Shown one piece after another: positions 38,542 through 48,193 of a DNA stretch of 64,000 nt. The notes beneath the pieces were generated by a model, which did no database searches, was not told where the DNA came from, and saw only the letters and a list, made by a program, of their open reading frames with translations. The stretch is from Ensifer adhaerens (GTDB lineage Bacteria; Pseudomonadota; Alphaproteobacteria; Rhizobiales; Rhizobiaceae), in NCBI RefSeq assembly GCF_002940685.1, contig NZ_PNFP01000009.1:1-64000 (forward strand). Reading direction: 5' to 3'. Every line of letters starts with the position of its first letter. Position 1 is the first letter of the stretch. The position numbers were made by a program, and so were the translations under genes.

Positions 38542-41229
38542 TTGTCTCAGAAAATGACGATGAATGTTGTAGTGGTGGAGTCGCCTTCCAAGGCAAAGAC
38601 GATCAACAAGTACCTCGGGCCCGGCTACAAGGTGCTGGCTTCGTTCGGCCATGTGCGCGATCTGCCGGCCAAGGACGGTTCGGTCCGCCCGGACGAAGAT
38701 TTCGAAATGTCCTGGGAGGTCGATGGCGCCTCGGCGAAACGCATGAAGGACATCGCCGACGCGGTCAAATCCTCCGACGGCCTCATTCTGGCAACCGACC
38801 CGGATCGCGAAGGTGAAGCGATTTCCTGGCACGTGCTCGACCTTCTGAAGAAAAAGAAGGTGCTCGGCGACAAGCCGGTGAAGCGCGTGGCCTTCAACGC
38901 CATCACCAAGAAGGCGGTTCTCGAAGCGATAGCCCATCCGCGTGACATCGACATCTCGCTGGTCGACGCCTACCTCGCGCGCCGCGCACTCGACTATCTC
39001 GTCGGCTTCAATCTGTCGCCGGTGCTCTGGCGCAAGCTGCCGGGCGCCCGCTCGGCCGGCCGCGTCCAGTCGGTGACCCTTCGCCTCGTCTGCGACCGCG
39101 AATCCGAGATCGAACGCTTCGTCTCCGAGGAATACTGGAACATCTCGGCGCTCCTGAAGACGCCGCGCGGCGACGAGTTCGAAGCCCGCCTCGTCGCGGC
39201 CGACGGCAAGCGCCTTGCGCCGAAGGCAGTCGGCAACGGCGAGGAAGCCAACCGGCTGAAGACCCTGCTCGAAGGTGCGGCCTATGTGGTCGACAGCATC
39301 GAAGCCAAACCGGTCAAGCGCAACCCGTCACCGCCCTTCACCACCTCGACGCTGCAGCAGGCCGCCTCCTCCAAGCTCGGCTTCTCGGCCTCGCGCACCA
39401 TGCAGGTCGCGCAGAAGCTCTATGAAGGCGTCGACATCGGCGGCGAAACCGTCGGTCTGATCACCTATATGCGTACCGATGGCGTTCAGATGGCGCCCGA
39501 AGCGATCGAAGCGTCGCGCAAGGCGATCGCCAGCCAGTTCGGCGACCGTTACCTGCCGGAAAAGCCACGTTTCTACTCCACCAAGGCAAAGAACGCCCAG
39601 GAAGCGCACGAAGCGATCCGCCCGACCGATTTCAACCGGACGCCGGACCAGGTTCGCAAATTCCTCGACGGCGACATGCTGCGGCTCTACGACCTCGTCT
39701 GGAAGCGCGGCATCGCCAGCCAAATGGCATCGGCCGAGATCGAGCGCACGACGGCGGAAATCACCGCTGACAACGCCGGCAAGACCGCCGGCCTGCGTGC
39801 TGTCGGCTCCGTCATCCGCTTCGACGGCTTCATTGCCGCCTATACCGACGCGAAGGAGGACGGCGAGCAGGCGGACGATGGTGACGAGGATGGTCGCCTG
39901 CCGGAGATCAACGCGCGCGAAAATCTCGCCAAGCAGAAGATCAACGCCTCGCAGCACTTCACCGAGCCGCCGCCGCGCTACTCGGAAGCAAGCCTGATCA
40001 AGAAGATGGAAGAGCTCGGCATCGGCCGCCCCTCCACCTATGCCGCGACGGTCACGACCCTGCTCGACCGCGACTACATCACCAACGACAAGCGCAAGCT
40101 CATCCCTCAGGCCAAGGGCCGCCTGGTGACGGCGTTCCTGGAAAGCTTCTTCACCCGCTATGTCGGCTACGACTTCACCGCATCGCTCGAAGAAAAGCTC
40201 GACCAGGTCTCGGCCGGCGAGGTCAACTGGAAGGACGTGCTTCGCGACTTCTGGAAGGACTTCTTCGCGCAGATCGAAGAGACCAAGGAACTGCGTGTCA
40301 CCAACGTGCTCGATGCGCTGAACGAGGAACTGGCACCGCTGGTCTTCCCGAAGCGCGAAGACGGCGGCGACCCCCGGACCTGCCAGGTCTGCGGCACCGG
40401 CAAACTGTCGCTGAAGCTCGGCAAGTACGGCGCCTTCGTCGGCTGCTCGAACTATCCGGAGTGCAACTTCACCCGCCAGCTTTCCTCCGACAGCAACGGC
40501 GACCAGGAAGCGGCGGTCTCCAACGAGCCGCAGGCGCTCGGCAAGGACCCGCATACCGGCGAGGAAATCACGCTCCGGAGCGGTCGTTTCGGCCCCTACG
40601 TCCAGCGCGGTGACGGCAAGGAAGCCAAGCGCTCGAGCCTGCCGAAGGGCTGGACGCCATCGACGATCGACCACGAGAAGGCGGTGGCACTCTTGTCGCT
40701 GCCGCGCGACATCGGCGCTCATCCCGAAAGCGGCAAGATGATCTCGACCGGCCTTGGCCGCTACGGACCGTTCGTGCTGCATGACGGCACCTACGCCAAC
40801 CTCGAATCGATCGAAGATGTCTTCTCGATCGGCCTCAATCGCGCCGTGTCGGTTCTCGCTGACAAGCAATCCAAGGCCGGTGCCGGCCGCGGCCGCACCG
40901 CGGCTGCGTCGCTCAAGGAGCTCGGCGATCATCCGGATGGTGGTGCCATCACCGTTCGTGACGGCCGCTATGGCCCCTATGTCAACTGGGGCAAGGTCAA
41001 CGCCACCCTGCCGAAGGGCAAGGATCCGCAGTCGGTCACGGTCGAGGAAGCGCTGGTGCTGATCTCGGAGCGTGCCGCCAAGGGCGGAACGACGAAGGGC
41101 AAGGCAACCAAGGCCAAGACGACCAAGGCAGCGGCGAAGTCCGAGGATGGCGCCAAGGCGACCAAGGCTAAGGCCAAGGCGCCCGCCAAAAGCAAAACCA
41201 AGACGGCCGCCAAGGCCAAGAAGGACTGA
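38542..41229 (+). CDS. topA: DNA topoisomerase I
   Basis: Type IA topoisomerase relaxes negative supercoils. It starts with a Toprim domain (VVVVESPSKAKTINKYLG, then ATDPDREGEAISWH), with the active Tyr in GLITYMRTDGVQ (about residue 308). One C4 zinc ribbon (CQVCGTGKLSLKLGKYGAFV then GCSNYPEC, about 613-640) is followed by several topo-C repeats and a Lys/Ala-rich tail. The start is uncertain: TTG 38542 has AGGA 4 nt upstream, while ATG 38554 or 38560 matches the usual N-terminus. rnr begins 2 bp after the stop. Confidence 0.95.
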   Translation: MSQKMTMNVVVVESPSKAKTINKYLGPGYKVLASFGHVRDLPAKDGSVRPDEDFEMSWEVDGASAKRMKDIADAVKSSDGLILATDPDREGEAISWHVLDLLKKKKVLGDKPVKRVAFNAITKKAVLEAIAHPRDIDISLVDAYLARRALDYLVGFNLSPVLWRKLPGARSAGRVQSVTLRLVCDRESEIERFVSEEYWNISALLKTPRGDEFEARLVAADGKRLAPKAVGNGEEANRLKTLLEGAAYVVDSIEAKPVKRNPSPPFTTSTLQQAASSKLGFSASRTMQVAQKLYEGVDIGGETVGLITYMRTDGVQMAPEAIEASRKAIASQFGDRYLPEKPRFYSTKAKNAQEAHEAIRPTDFNRTPDQVRKFLDGDMLRLYDLVWKRGIASQMASAEIERTTAEITADNAGKTAGLRAVGSVIRFDGFIAAYTDAKEDGEQADDGDEDGRLPEINARENLAKQKINASQHFTEPPPRYSEASLIKKMEELGIGRPSTYAATVTTLLDRDYITNDKRKLIPQAKGRLVTAFLESFFTRYVGYDFTASLEEKLDQVSAGEVNWKDVLRDFWKDFFAQIEETKELRVTNVLDALNEELAPLVFPKREDGGDPRTCQVCGTGKLSLKLGKYGAFVGCSNYPECNFTRQLSSDSNGDQEAAVSNEPQALGKDPHTGEEITLRSGRFGPYVQRGDGKEAKRSSLPKGWTPSTIDHEKAVALLSLPRDIGAHPESGKMISTGLGRYGPFVLHDGTYANLESIEDVFSIGLNRAVSVLADKQSKAGAGRGRTAAASLKELGDHPDGGAITVRDGRYGPYVNWGKVNATLPKGKDPQSVTVEEALVLISERAAKGGTTKGKATKAKTTKAAAKSEDGAKATKAKAKAPAKSKTKTAAKAKKD

Positions 41230-41231
41230 TC

Positions 41232-43604
41232 TTGACCAGAATACCGCGCGACCCGACCGAACAGTCCGGCAAGAGAAGCCTGGGCAAGAAGCCTGCTCGC
41301 GCGGCCAAGGGTGGATCGGCCCAGCCAAGCGAACCCATCATTCACGGCGCGGTTCCGCCGCGCGACGTGCTGATGCGCTTCATCGCCGAAAATCCCGATC
41401 GCGCCTCCAAGCGTGAGATCGCCAAGGCGTTCGGGCTGAAGGGCGAGACCCGCGTCGAGCTCAAGGCGCTGCTGAAGTTGCTCGAAGTCGACGGCCTGGT
41501 CGAGAAGAAGCGCAAGTCGCTGGTGCGCCCCGGGGCCCTGCCGCCTGTGACCGTGCTCGACATCACCATCCGTGATGTCGACGGCGAACTGATCGGCCGC
41601 CCGGCCGAATGGCTCGACGATGACGGCGTCGCACCGGCGGTGCTGATCAAGCAGTCGGCCGTCGCCAAGGGTAAGGGCAAGGTTCCGGTCGGCGGTCTCG
41701 GCGATCGCGTGCTTGCCAAGATCTTCCCGGCCAAGGAACGGGGCGGTCCGGCCTATACGGCGCGCATCATCAAGGTGCTGGACAAGCGCAAGGATGCCGT
41801 GCTCGGCGTCTTCCGCTCGACGCCCGGTGGCGGTGGCCGCCTGATGCCGATCGACAAGCGCGGCGAGGAAGTGCTGGTCGATCCGGAGTTCACCGGCAAC
41901 GCTGTGGACGGCGATCTGGTCGAGGTGCAGCTGTCGCGGCTCGGCCGCTACGGCCTGCCGCGCGCCCAGGTGCAGAACGTCATCGGTTCGGTCGCCTCGG
42001 AAAAGGCGATCTCGATGATCGCCATCCATGCGCATGGCATTCCCCACGTTTTCCCGGAACGGGTAATCGAGGAGGCGAACGCCGCCGGCCCCGCCACCAT
42101 GGCGCACCGCGAGGACTGGCGCACGCTGCCGCTGATCACCATCGATCCGGCCGACGCCAAGGACCATGACGATGCCGTTCATGCGGAACCGGATCCGTCC
42201 GAGGACAATCCCGGCGGCGTCATCGTCACGGTGGCGATCGCCGACGTTTCCTATTACGTGCGGCCGAAAGCCGCGCTCGACCTCGAGGCGCTGAAGCGCG
42301 GCAACTCGGTCTATTTCCCCGACCGGGTGGTCCCGATGCTGCCAGAACGGATCTCCAACGATCTCTGCTCGCTGAAGGAGGGCGTCGACCGCCCGGCGCT
42401 CGCCGTGCGCATGCGCTTTTCCAAGGAAGGCCGCAAGGCCGGCCACACCTTCCACCGCATCATGATGAAGAGTGCGGCCAAGCTCTCCTATCAGCAGGCA
42501 CAGGCAGCGATCGACGGCAATCCCGATGACAAGACCGGGCCGATCCTCGAAACGATCCTGAAGCCGCTCTGGGACGCCTACCGCATCCTCACGCGCGGGC
42601 GCGACCGGCGCCAGCCGCTTGAGCTCAACATGCCCGAGCGCAAGATCATCCTGAAGCCGGACGGCACGGTCGACCGTGTGTTCGTTCCCGAACGCCTCGA
42701 CGCCCACAAGCTGATCGAGGAGATGATGATCCAGGCGAACGTTGCGGCTGCCGAGACGCTGGAACAGAAGCGCCAGGTCCTGATCTACCGCGTGCACGAC
42801 CAGCCGTCGCTTGCCAAGCAGGAAAGCCTGCGCGAATTCCTGGCCACCCTCGACATATCGCTCGTCAAGGGCGGCAGCATGCGCTCAAACCATTTCAACG
42901 GCATCCTCGCCAAGGCCGAAGGCAAGCCCTTCGAGACCATGGTCAACGAGATGGTGCTGCGCTCGCAAAGCCAGGCGATCTACAGCCCTGAGAACATCGG
43001 GCACTTCGGCCTGAACCTGATGAAGTACGCGCACTTCACCTCGCCGATCCGCCGTTATGCCGACCTCATCGTGCACCGGGCCCTGGTCGCCTCGCTCGGT
43101 CTCGGCGAAGGTGGACTGACGCCACAGGAAGAGGGCGTTCTCGACGATATCGCCGCTGAGATCTCAACCTTCGAGCGCCGCGCCATGGCGGCCGAACGCG
43201 ACACCGTCGACCGGCTGATCGCGCATCATCTGAACGGTCGCGTCGGTGAGGAATTCGACGGCCGCGTCTCCGGCGTCACCAAGGCGGGACTCTTTGTCAC
43301 CCTGCCCGCCTATGGTGCCGATGGCTTCGTTCCTATATCTACGCTCGGACGCGACTACTTCATCTATGATGAGGCGCACCAGGCGCTTTCCGGCGAGAAG
43401 ACCGGGCTCGGCTATCGCCTCGGCGATCCCGTACGCGTCAAGCTCGTCGAGGCCGTACCGCTTGCGGGCGCGCTCCGGTTCGAGATGCAGAGCGAAGGAC
43501 GCAAGATGCCGACGGCGACGCGCTCCTTCCACAAATCCGGCCGGCGTGACCGTACCGGCGCGCGCAAGAAGCCGGGAACTCGGCCGCCCAGAGGCAGGCG
43601 CTAG
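41232..43604 (+). CDS. rnr: Ribonuclease R (3'-5' exoribonuclease)
   Basis: RNase R degrades structured RNA. The 790-aa protein has an N-terminal winged helix (SKREIAKAFGLKGETRVELK), cold-shock domains, the RNB catalytic domain with the acidic cluster TIDPADAKDHDDAVHAEP, HFTSPIRRYADLIVHRAL, and a C-terminal S1 domain. A Lys/Arg-rich tail follows. The start is TTG 41232, with AGGA inside the end of topA 6 nt upstream. It is cotranscribed with topA. Confidence 0.95.
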   Translation: MTRIPRDPTEQSGKRSLGKKPARAAKGGSAQPSEPIIHGAVPPRDVLMRFIAENPDRASKREIAKAFGLKGETRVELKALLKLLEVDGLVEKKRKSLVRPGALPPVTVLDITIRDVDGELIGRPAEWLDDDGVAPAVLIKQSAVAKGKGKVPVGGLGDRVLAKIFPAKERGGPAYTARIIKVLDKRKDAVLGVFRSTPGGGGRLMPIDKRGEEVLVDPEFTGNAVDGDLVEVQLSRLGRYGLPRAQVQNVIGSVASEKAISMIAIHAHGIPHVFPERVIEEANAAGPATMAHREDWRTLPLITIDPADAKDHDDAVHAEPDPSEDNPGGVIVTVAIADVSYYVRPKAALDLEALKRGNSVYFPDRVVPMLPERISNDLCSLKEGVDRPALAVRMRFSKEGRKAGHTFHRIMMKSAAKLSYQQAQAAIDGNPDDKTGPILETILKPLWDAYRILTRGRDRRQPLELNMPERKIILKPDGTVDRVFVPERLDAHKLIEEMMIQANVAAAETLEQKRQVLIYRVHDQPSLAKQESLREFLATLDISLVKGGSMRSNHFNGILAKAEGKPFETMVNEMVLRSQSQAIYSPENIGHFGLNLMKYAHFTSPIRRYADLIVHRALVASLGLGEGGLTPQEEGVLDDIAAEISTFERRAMAAERDTVDRLIAHHLNGRVGEEFDGRVSGVTKAGLFVTLPAYGADGFVPISTLGRDYFIYDEAHQALSGEKTGLGYRLGDPVRVKLVEAVPLAGALRFEMQSEGRKMPTATRSFHKSGRRDRTGARKKPGTRPPRGRR

Positions 43605-43629
43605 GCTCCCTTAAGGCAGAGGAATTGGC

Positions 43630-44085
43630 ATGAAAGCAGCAGCAGGCGAAACACTTCATCTGGGCGGTTCCGAAAGCGGCGAGCGCTCCGTTGGGCTTTC
43701 GATGAGGCGCGGCTTTCTCGGCCGTTGTCCGGCCTGCGGCAGCGGCAAGCTGTTTCGCAGCTACCTCAAGTCGGTCGATGCATGCGCGGCCTGCGGCGAG
43801 CGCATGGATCATCATCGCGCCGACGATTTTCCGCCCTACATCGTCGTCACGATCGTCGGCCACCTGGTGCTTGGTGGCTACATGGCGACCGACCTCATCC
43901 TGCCGCTCAACAGCTGGCAGCATCTCGCCATCTGGGCACCGATTACCGTCATCAGCTCGCTGGCGCTGCTGCAGCCGGTCAAGGGCGCCGTCATCGGCCT
44001 GCAATGGGCGCTGAAGATGCACGGCTTCGGCGGACACGAGGACGCGCCCGAGGATGTCCTGCCGCCGCGAGACGAACGGGCATGA
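43630..44085 (+). CDS. DUF983 family membrane protein with zinc ribbon
   Basis: The 151-aa protein has an N-terminal C4 zinc ribbon (CPACGSGKLFRSYLKSVDAC, then AACGERM), the conserved HHRADDFPPYIVVTIVGHLV, and two TM segments (about 70-92 and 100-120). DUF983 function is unknown. Some alphaproteobacterial members sit near cytochrome oxidase assembly genes. It overlaps the NUDIX gene by ATGA. Confidence 0.88.
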   Translation: MKAAAGETLHLGGSESGERSVGLSMRRGFLGRCPACGSGKLFRSYLKSVDACAACGERMDHHRADDFPPYIVVTIVGHLVLGGYMATDLILPLNSWQHLAIWAPITVISSLALLQPVKGAVIGLQWALKMHGFGGHEDAPEDVLPPRDERA

Positions 44086-44786
44086 CGCAAGAGCGGGAGA
44101 CGGGCAGCGAGGCCAAGCAACCGCGTCCCGCGACCCTGCGCCCACGGGATGCCGCATCGATCATGCTGCTCGATCGGGTTGGCGGCCGCGTGCGCGTGCT
44201 GATGGGGCGGCGCCACAGCGCGCACGCCTTCATGCCCGATCTCTACGTCTTCCCCGGCGGACGCCGCGACACCGGCGATCACCGAATTGGCTTTGGTTCC
44301 GATCTCCATCCCTCCGTCCTTCGGGCGCTCAAGGTCGCCGGCACGCGGGGGCTGTCGGATGCCCGAGCGCGCGCACTCGCGCTCGCCGCCCTGCGTGAGC
44401 TCTACGAGGAAGCCGGCATTGCCATTGGCGCGCGCCATCCTTCGGCCGCAGCGCCTGTTCCCTTCCTTCCCGATCTTGCAAAGTTGCGCTATATGGCTCG
44501 GGCCATCACCCCTCCAGGCAACACGAGGCGGTTCGATACGCGCTTCTTCGCCCTGTTTGCCGACGAGGCCGAAATCGATCCGACGCAGTTTCTGGACAGT
44601 CGGGAGCTTCAGGATTTGCAGTGGATCGATGTGAACGTTTCTCCGTCGCTACGGATACCTGACATCACCGCGGTCATCCTCGCGGACCTCAGGAACGGAC
44701 TGGATGCCGATCCTTCGCTGCCCTGCGAACGACCGGTTCCACTCTATACCTCGCGCCATGGGCGCTTCGTGCGCACATTGCTCTAA
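44082..44786 (+). CDS. NUDIX hydrolase with an interrupted Nudix box
   Basis: The 234-aa protein begins with a strand ASIMLLDRVGGRVRVLMGRR and FMPDLYVFPGG. The catalytic RELYEEAGI part of the Nudix box appears only after an insertion of about 50 residues (RRDTGD to ALAALRELYEEAGI), like the NUDT7/NUDT19 coenzyme A diphosphatase-related group. The catalytic Glu pair is intact. The substrate is probably a CoA or nucleotide diphosphate, by inference. The start ATG 44082 overlaps the DUF983 stop. Confidence 0.87.
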   Translation: MTQERETGSEAKQPRPATLRPRDAASIMLLDRVGGRVRVLMGRRHSAHAFMPDLYVFPGGRRDTGDHRIGFGSDLHPSVLRALKVAGTRGLSDARARALALAALRELYEEAGIAIGARHPSAAAPVPFLPDLAKLRYMARAITPPGNTRRFDTRFFALFADEAEIDPTQFLDSRELQDLQWIDVNVSPSLRIPDITAVILADLRNGLDADPSLPCERPVPLYTSRHGRFVRTLL

Positions 44787-44799
44787 GGACCTGCGTCAG

Positions 44800-45984
44800 A
44801 TGTCACAGCCATCGCCCGGTACGGCTGCACCGGTTGAAGAAATTCACTGGCGGTCGCTGATCGCGGCCGTTGCCGCCATCAGCGCAGTCGGCATCGCGAT
44901 CGGCCTCGGCCTGCCACTGCTTTCCATCATCATGGAGAAGCGCGGGATCTCCTCGACGCTGATCGGCTTGAACTCCGCCATGGCGGGACTGGCGTCGATG
45001 GTGGCCGCCCCCTTCACGACCAAGTTCGCCCACCGCCACGGCGTCGCGCCGACGATGCTCTGGGCGGTTCTCATTGCAGCCACCAGTGCTCTCGGCTTCT
45101 ACTACATCACCAATTTCTGGCTCTGGTTTCCGCTCCGAATCGTCTTCCACGGAGCCATCACCGTCCTCTTCATTCTCTCCGAGTTCTGGATCAACGCCAC
45201 GGCGCCACCGAGCAAGCGCGGCTTCGTGCTCGGCATCTACGGCACATTCCTGTCTCTCGGCTTCCTCACCGGACCGCTGCTGTTTTCGATCCTCGGCAGC
45301 GAAGGCATCCTGCCCTTCCTCGTCGGCGCCGGCGTGATCCTCCTGGCGTCCGTACCGATCTTCCTTGCGCGCGATGAAAGCCCTGTGATCGACGAGAAGC
45401 CAGAGCGGCATTTCCTGCGCTACGTCTTCCTGGTGCCGACAGCAACCGCAGCCGTGTTCATTTTCGGCGCGGTCGAATCAGGCGGGCTTTCGCTGTTCCT
45501 CGTCTTCGGGACGCGGGCGGGCTTCAGCGAATCGCAGGCCGCCCTGCTGCTGACGGTCATGGGGGTCGGCAATTTCATCTTCCAGATCCCGGTCGGCATG
45601 CTGTCGGATCGGGTAAAAGACAGGCGGACGCTGCTCTCGGCCATGACGCTGATCGGCCTGATAGGCGCGCTGTTCCTGCCGCTCCTGGTCGAGAGCTGGT
45701 TCCTGATGGCGATCGTTCTGCTGTTTTGGGGCGGCTGCGTCTCCGGCCTCTACACGGTCGGCCTCAGCCACCTGGGTTCACGGCTTCAGGGCGCGGATCT
45801 CGCTGCCGCAAACGCGGCCTTCGTGTTTTCCTATGCGGTCGGCACCGTTGCGGGGCCGCAAGCCATCGGCGCGGCGATGGATGCCACCGGCAACAACGGT
45901 TTTGCCTGGGCGATCGCCGGCTTTTTCGGTCTCTATGTCGCGCTTTCGGTGGTCAGGATCGTTTTGAAACCAAAACGGCCTTGA
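44800..45984 (+). CDS. Major facilitator superfamily transporter
   Basis: The 394-aa protein has about 12 TM segments and MFS features: GLGLPLLSIIMEKRGISSTL in TM1-2, the loop motif AHRHG, and a middle repeat GMLSDRVKDRRTLLSAMTL, which is the loop 8-9 version of motif A. It resembles the YcaD/Bcr-like sugar or drug efflux group, substrate unknown. ATG 44800 is chosen with AAGGA 10 nt upstream; longer frames have no family N-terminus. Confidence 0.88.
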   Translation: MSQPSPGTAAPVEEIHWRSLIAAVAAISAVGIAIGLGLPLLSIIMEKRGISSTLIGLNSAMAGLASMVAAPFTTKFAHRHGVAPTMLWAVLIAATSALGFYYITNFWLWFPLRIVFHGAITVLFILSEFWINATAPPSKRGFVLGIYGTFLSLGFLTGPLLFSILGSEGILPFLVGAGVILLASVPIFLARDESPVIDEKPERHFLRYVFLVPTATAAVFIFGAVESGGLSLFLVFGTRAGFSESQAALLLTVMGVGNFIFQIPVGMLSDRVKDRRTLLSAMTLIGLIGALFLPLLVESWFLMAIVLLFWGGCVSGLYTVGLSHLGSRLQGADLAAANAAFVFSYAVGTVAGPQAIGAAMDATGNNGFAWAIAGFFGLYVALSVVRIVLKPKRP

Positions 45985-46077
45985 CTTTTCGGCCGCGATT
46001 TGTAGTTTCGCGCCAACCTTGCCCGTGGCCCGCAACCGGTTGTCCACGGCTTTCATTGTTATAAAGGCAGGACGACC

Positions 46078-46245
46078 ATGGCAAAAGCCACCACCATCAA
46101 GATCAAGCTGCTTTCGACAGCCGACACGGGTTTCTTCTACGTCACGACCAAGAACAGCCGTACGATGACGGAAAAGATGACCAAGACCAAGTACGACCCG
46201 GTCGTCAAGAAGCACGTTGAATTCAAGGAAACCAAGATCAAGTAA
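46078..46245 (+). CDS. rpmG: 50S ribosomal protein L33
   Basis: The 55-aa product begins [20 protein letters not shown], continues [14 protein letters not shown] and ends VEFKETKIK. This is the C-minus (zinc-free) L33 of proteobacteria, with no CxxC pairs. It is too short for a standard ORF cutoff but unmistakable. A strong terminator follows 24 bp after the stop. Confidence 0.98.
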   Translation: MAKATTIKIKLLSTADTGFFYVTTKNSRTMTEKMTKTKYDPVVKKHVEFKETKIK

Positions 46246-46269
46246 GATCGCAGGTTTTCGGGAGATAGA

Positions 46270-46305
46270 GGGCGCCGACCGCATGGTCTGGCGCCCTTTC
46301 ATTTT
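46270..46305 (+). terminator. Rho-independent terminator of rpmG
   Basis: GGGCGCC-GACC-GCAT-GGTC-T-GGCGCCC (46270-46296) forms an 11-bp stem with a single bulge and tetraloop, followed by TTTCATTTT. Confidence 0.9.
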
Positions 46306-46394
46306 GGTGCAGACGCAGGGTCGACCGGTGCCCAGATCGGCCAAGCCGCGGGAGACGGGAGGCCGGGATGCGCGGCCCCTCCCCCGAATCAAAA

Positions 46395-46489
46395 CGCCGT
46401 CCCAAAGGCGGGACGGCGCGTCGGAAAGGGGGTCGGCTGGCCTCTGACTGCGGCACGAGGATTCCGCGGACGCCAAAAGCCAACCGACC
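46395..46489. ncRNA. Candidate structured RNA downstream of rpmG
   Basis: The 563-bp gap 46246-46808 has no supported ORF. Beyond the rpmG terminator it holds two stable hairpins: CGCCGTCCC/GGGACGGCG (46395-46403 with 46410-46418, 9 bp perfect) and GGTCGGCTGGC/GCCAACCGACC (46431-46441 with 46479-46489, one mismatch), the latter enclosing GCGG/CCGC. No promoter is evident, and the strand is undetermined. It may be a small RNA or only a folded leader or trailer. Confidence 0.3.
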
Positions 46490-46808
46490 GACCCCACGAC
46501 CCAGGAGATGCGGCGGACCTGAGCATCATGGGGTAACGAATATCGCAGAAGGCTGATGCCCCCTCTTTCATGAGCATCACCTGAAAATGAAAAAAAATCA
46601 ACGAATTCTTAATGCGCGAAGCGGTGCTGCTCGGCGCATGGTTAATTCTGTCTCAGACCAGGACAGGCACACCGCATGATCCCTGCCGCCACCCAAACTC
46701 CCCGGTAGCAACAGGTGACGGGAGAATACAACTTTGAATGCAGCCCGCAAGAGGCGGCCACAGAAATTCCTGAAGGCGGTTGGTGCTTGAAAGCCGGGTG
46801 GCTGCAGC

Positions 46809-48176
46809 TCAGGCGGCTGCGGCCACCACCCGGTTACGGCCCTCGTGCTTTGCCTGATAGAGCGCCGTGTCGGCGCGCTTCAGCAGCGCTTCGGCCGTAT
46901 CGCTGCCGAGCCTGAGGCTGGCAATTCCCATGGAAGCGGTGATCTTCAGGGGGCCATCGGCCTGCGGGATCGGGAAAGGCAGGCTTTCGATAATGGTGCG
47001 CAGACGCTCGGCAACGCCGGCGGCCATTTCAGCCGACGTATCCGGCATCACCACGATGAACTCCTCCCCGCCGAAACGGCAGGCAAGGTCGGCTCCGCGC
47101 ACGGTCGCGCGGATGCGGTTGGCAAACTCACGCAGCACCTCGTCGCCAACGTCATGACCGTAGGTGTCGTTGACCTGCTTGAAGCGGTCGATGTCGGTCA
47201 TGCAGATGGACAAAGGCCGGCCGCGCGCTGCGGCCCGATCCATGAGCAGCTTCAGGTGCGTGTCGAAATAGCGCCGGTTGTGCAATCCGGTGAGGCCGTC
47301 GGTAACGGCGAGCTCGATGGTCTGCTGCACGCTCGACCGCAGCCTGTCATTGCAGTGCTTGCGCCGGATCTGGGTCATCGAGCGGGCGATCAGCTCGTTG
47401 GGGTCGACCGGTCGCATCAGGTAGTCCGTCACGCCGAGATCGAGCGCGCGCACGACCAGTTCGTCGCTGCCCTGCTCGGCGATCAGCAGGATCGGAATGA
47501 AGCGGGTGCGCTCCAGCGAGCGCAACTGCGAGCACAGCCGCAGCGGATCGTAGTCGTCAAAATTCGCGTTGACGATGACGAGGTCGAAATTGTTCTCCGC
47601 CGCCTCGAACAGGGCGGCCTGGGGATCGGAGATGACCGAAACATCGGCAATCGGCTTCAGCGCACGCTGCAGCCGCTCCTGTGACGAGCCGCGGCCATCG
47701 ACGAGCAGGACATTGCCGGGCTCGTCGGGCCGATCCGCCCGGCCGACATCCTCCAGCCCGATCGTCTGCGCCGTCTGGGCGCGCAGGCGCAGCTCGTCGC
47801 TGACGTTCTTCAGCCGGACAAGGCTCTTTACCCGCGACATCAGCTGCAGATCGTTGACGGGCTTCGTCAGGAAATCATCGGCGCCGGCCTTCAGGCCGCG
47901 CACGCGGTCCGACGGCTGGTCGAGCGCGGTGACCATGACAACCGGGATATGCGCCGTCTTCGGGTTCGCCTTCAACCGCTCGCAGACCTCGAAACCGTCG
48001 AGACCGGGCATCATGATATCGAGCAGCACGAGATCGATGGGCGTCTTTTCGCACAGCGCCAGTGCGGCGTAGCCATCGTTGGCTGTCAGTACGTCGAAGT
48101 ACTCGGCAAGCAGACGGGCTTCGAGCAACTTCACATTGGCCGGCACATCATCGACAACAAGAATACGCGCAGTCAT
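46809..48176 (-). CDS. pleD: Response regulator diguanylate cyclase PleD
   Basis: The 455-aa protein has the REC-REC-GGDEF layout of Caulobacter PleD. REC1 (residues 1-120) has DDVPAN and phospho-Asp in LVLLDIMMPGLDGFEVC, REC2 (about 155-270) is degenerate (LVIVNANFDDYDPL), and the GGDEF domain has CRFGGEEFIVVMPD and DIDRFKQVNDTYGHDVGD. Phosphorylation drives dimerisation and c-di-GMP synthesis at the pole during the cell cycle. It follows divK on the same strand with a 17-bp gap, so one operon. Confidence 0.96.
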   Translation of the reverse strand: MTARILVVDDVPANVKLLEARLLAEYFDVLTANDGYAALALCEKTPIDLVLLDIMMPGLDGFEVCERLKANPKTAHIPVVMVTALDQPSDRVRGLKAGADDFLTKPVNDLQLMSRVKSLVRLKNVSDELRLRAQTAQTIGLEDVGRADRPDEPGNVLLVDGRGSSQERLQRALKPIADVSVISDPQAALFEAAENNFDLVIVNANFDDYDPLRLCSQLRSLERTRFIPILLIAEQGSDELVVRALDLGVTDYLMRPVDPNELIARSMTQIRRKHCNDRLRSSVQQTIELAVTDGLTGLHNRRYFDTHLKLLMDRAAARGRPLSICMTDIDRFKQVNDTYGHDVGDEVLREFANRIRATVRGADLACRFGGEEFIVVMPDTSAEMAAGVAERLRTIIESLPFPIPQADGPLKITASMGIASLRLGSDTAEALLKRADTALYQAKHEGRNRVVAAAA

Positions 48177-48193
48177 ATCAACTTTCCCGCCGC

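Noticed and set aside
39328-41328. A 666-codon open frame antisense to topA, and a similar one antisense to rnr (40977-42797)
   Set aside because: Both mirror the codon pattern of real genes and show no family motifs.
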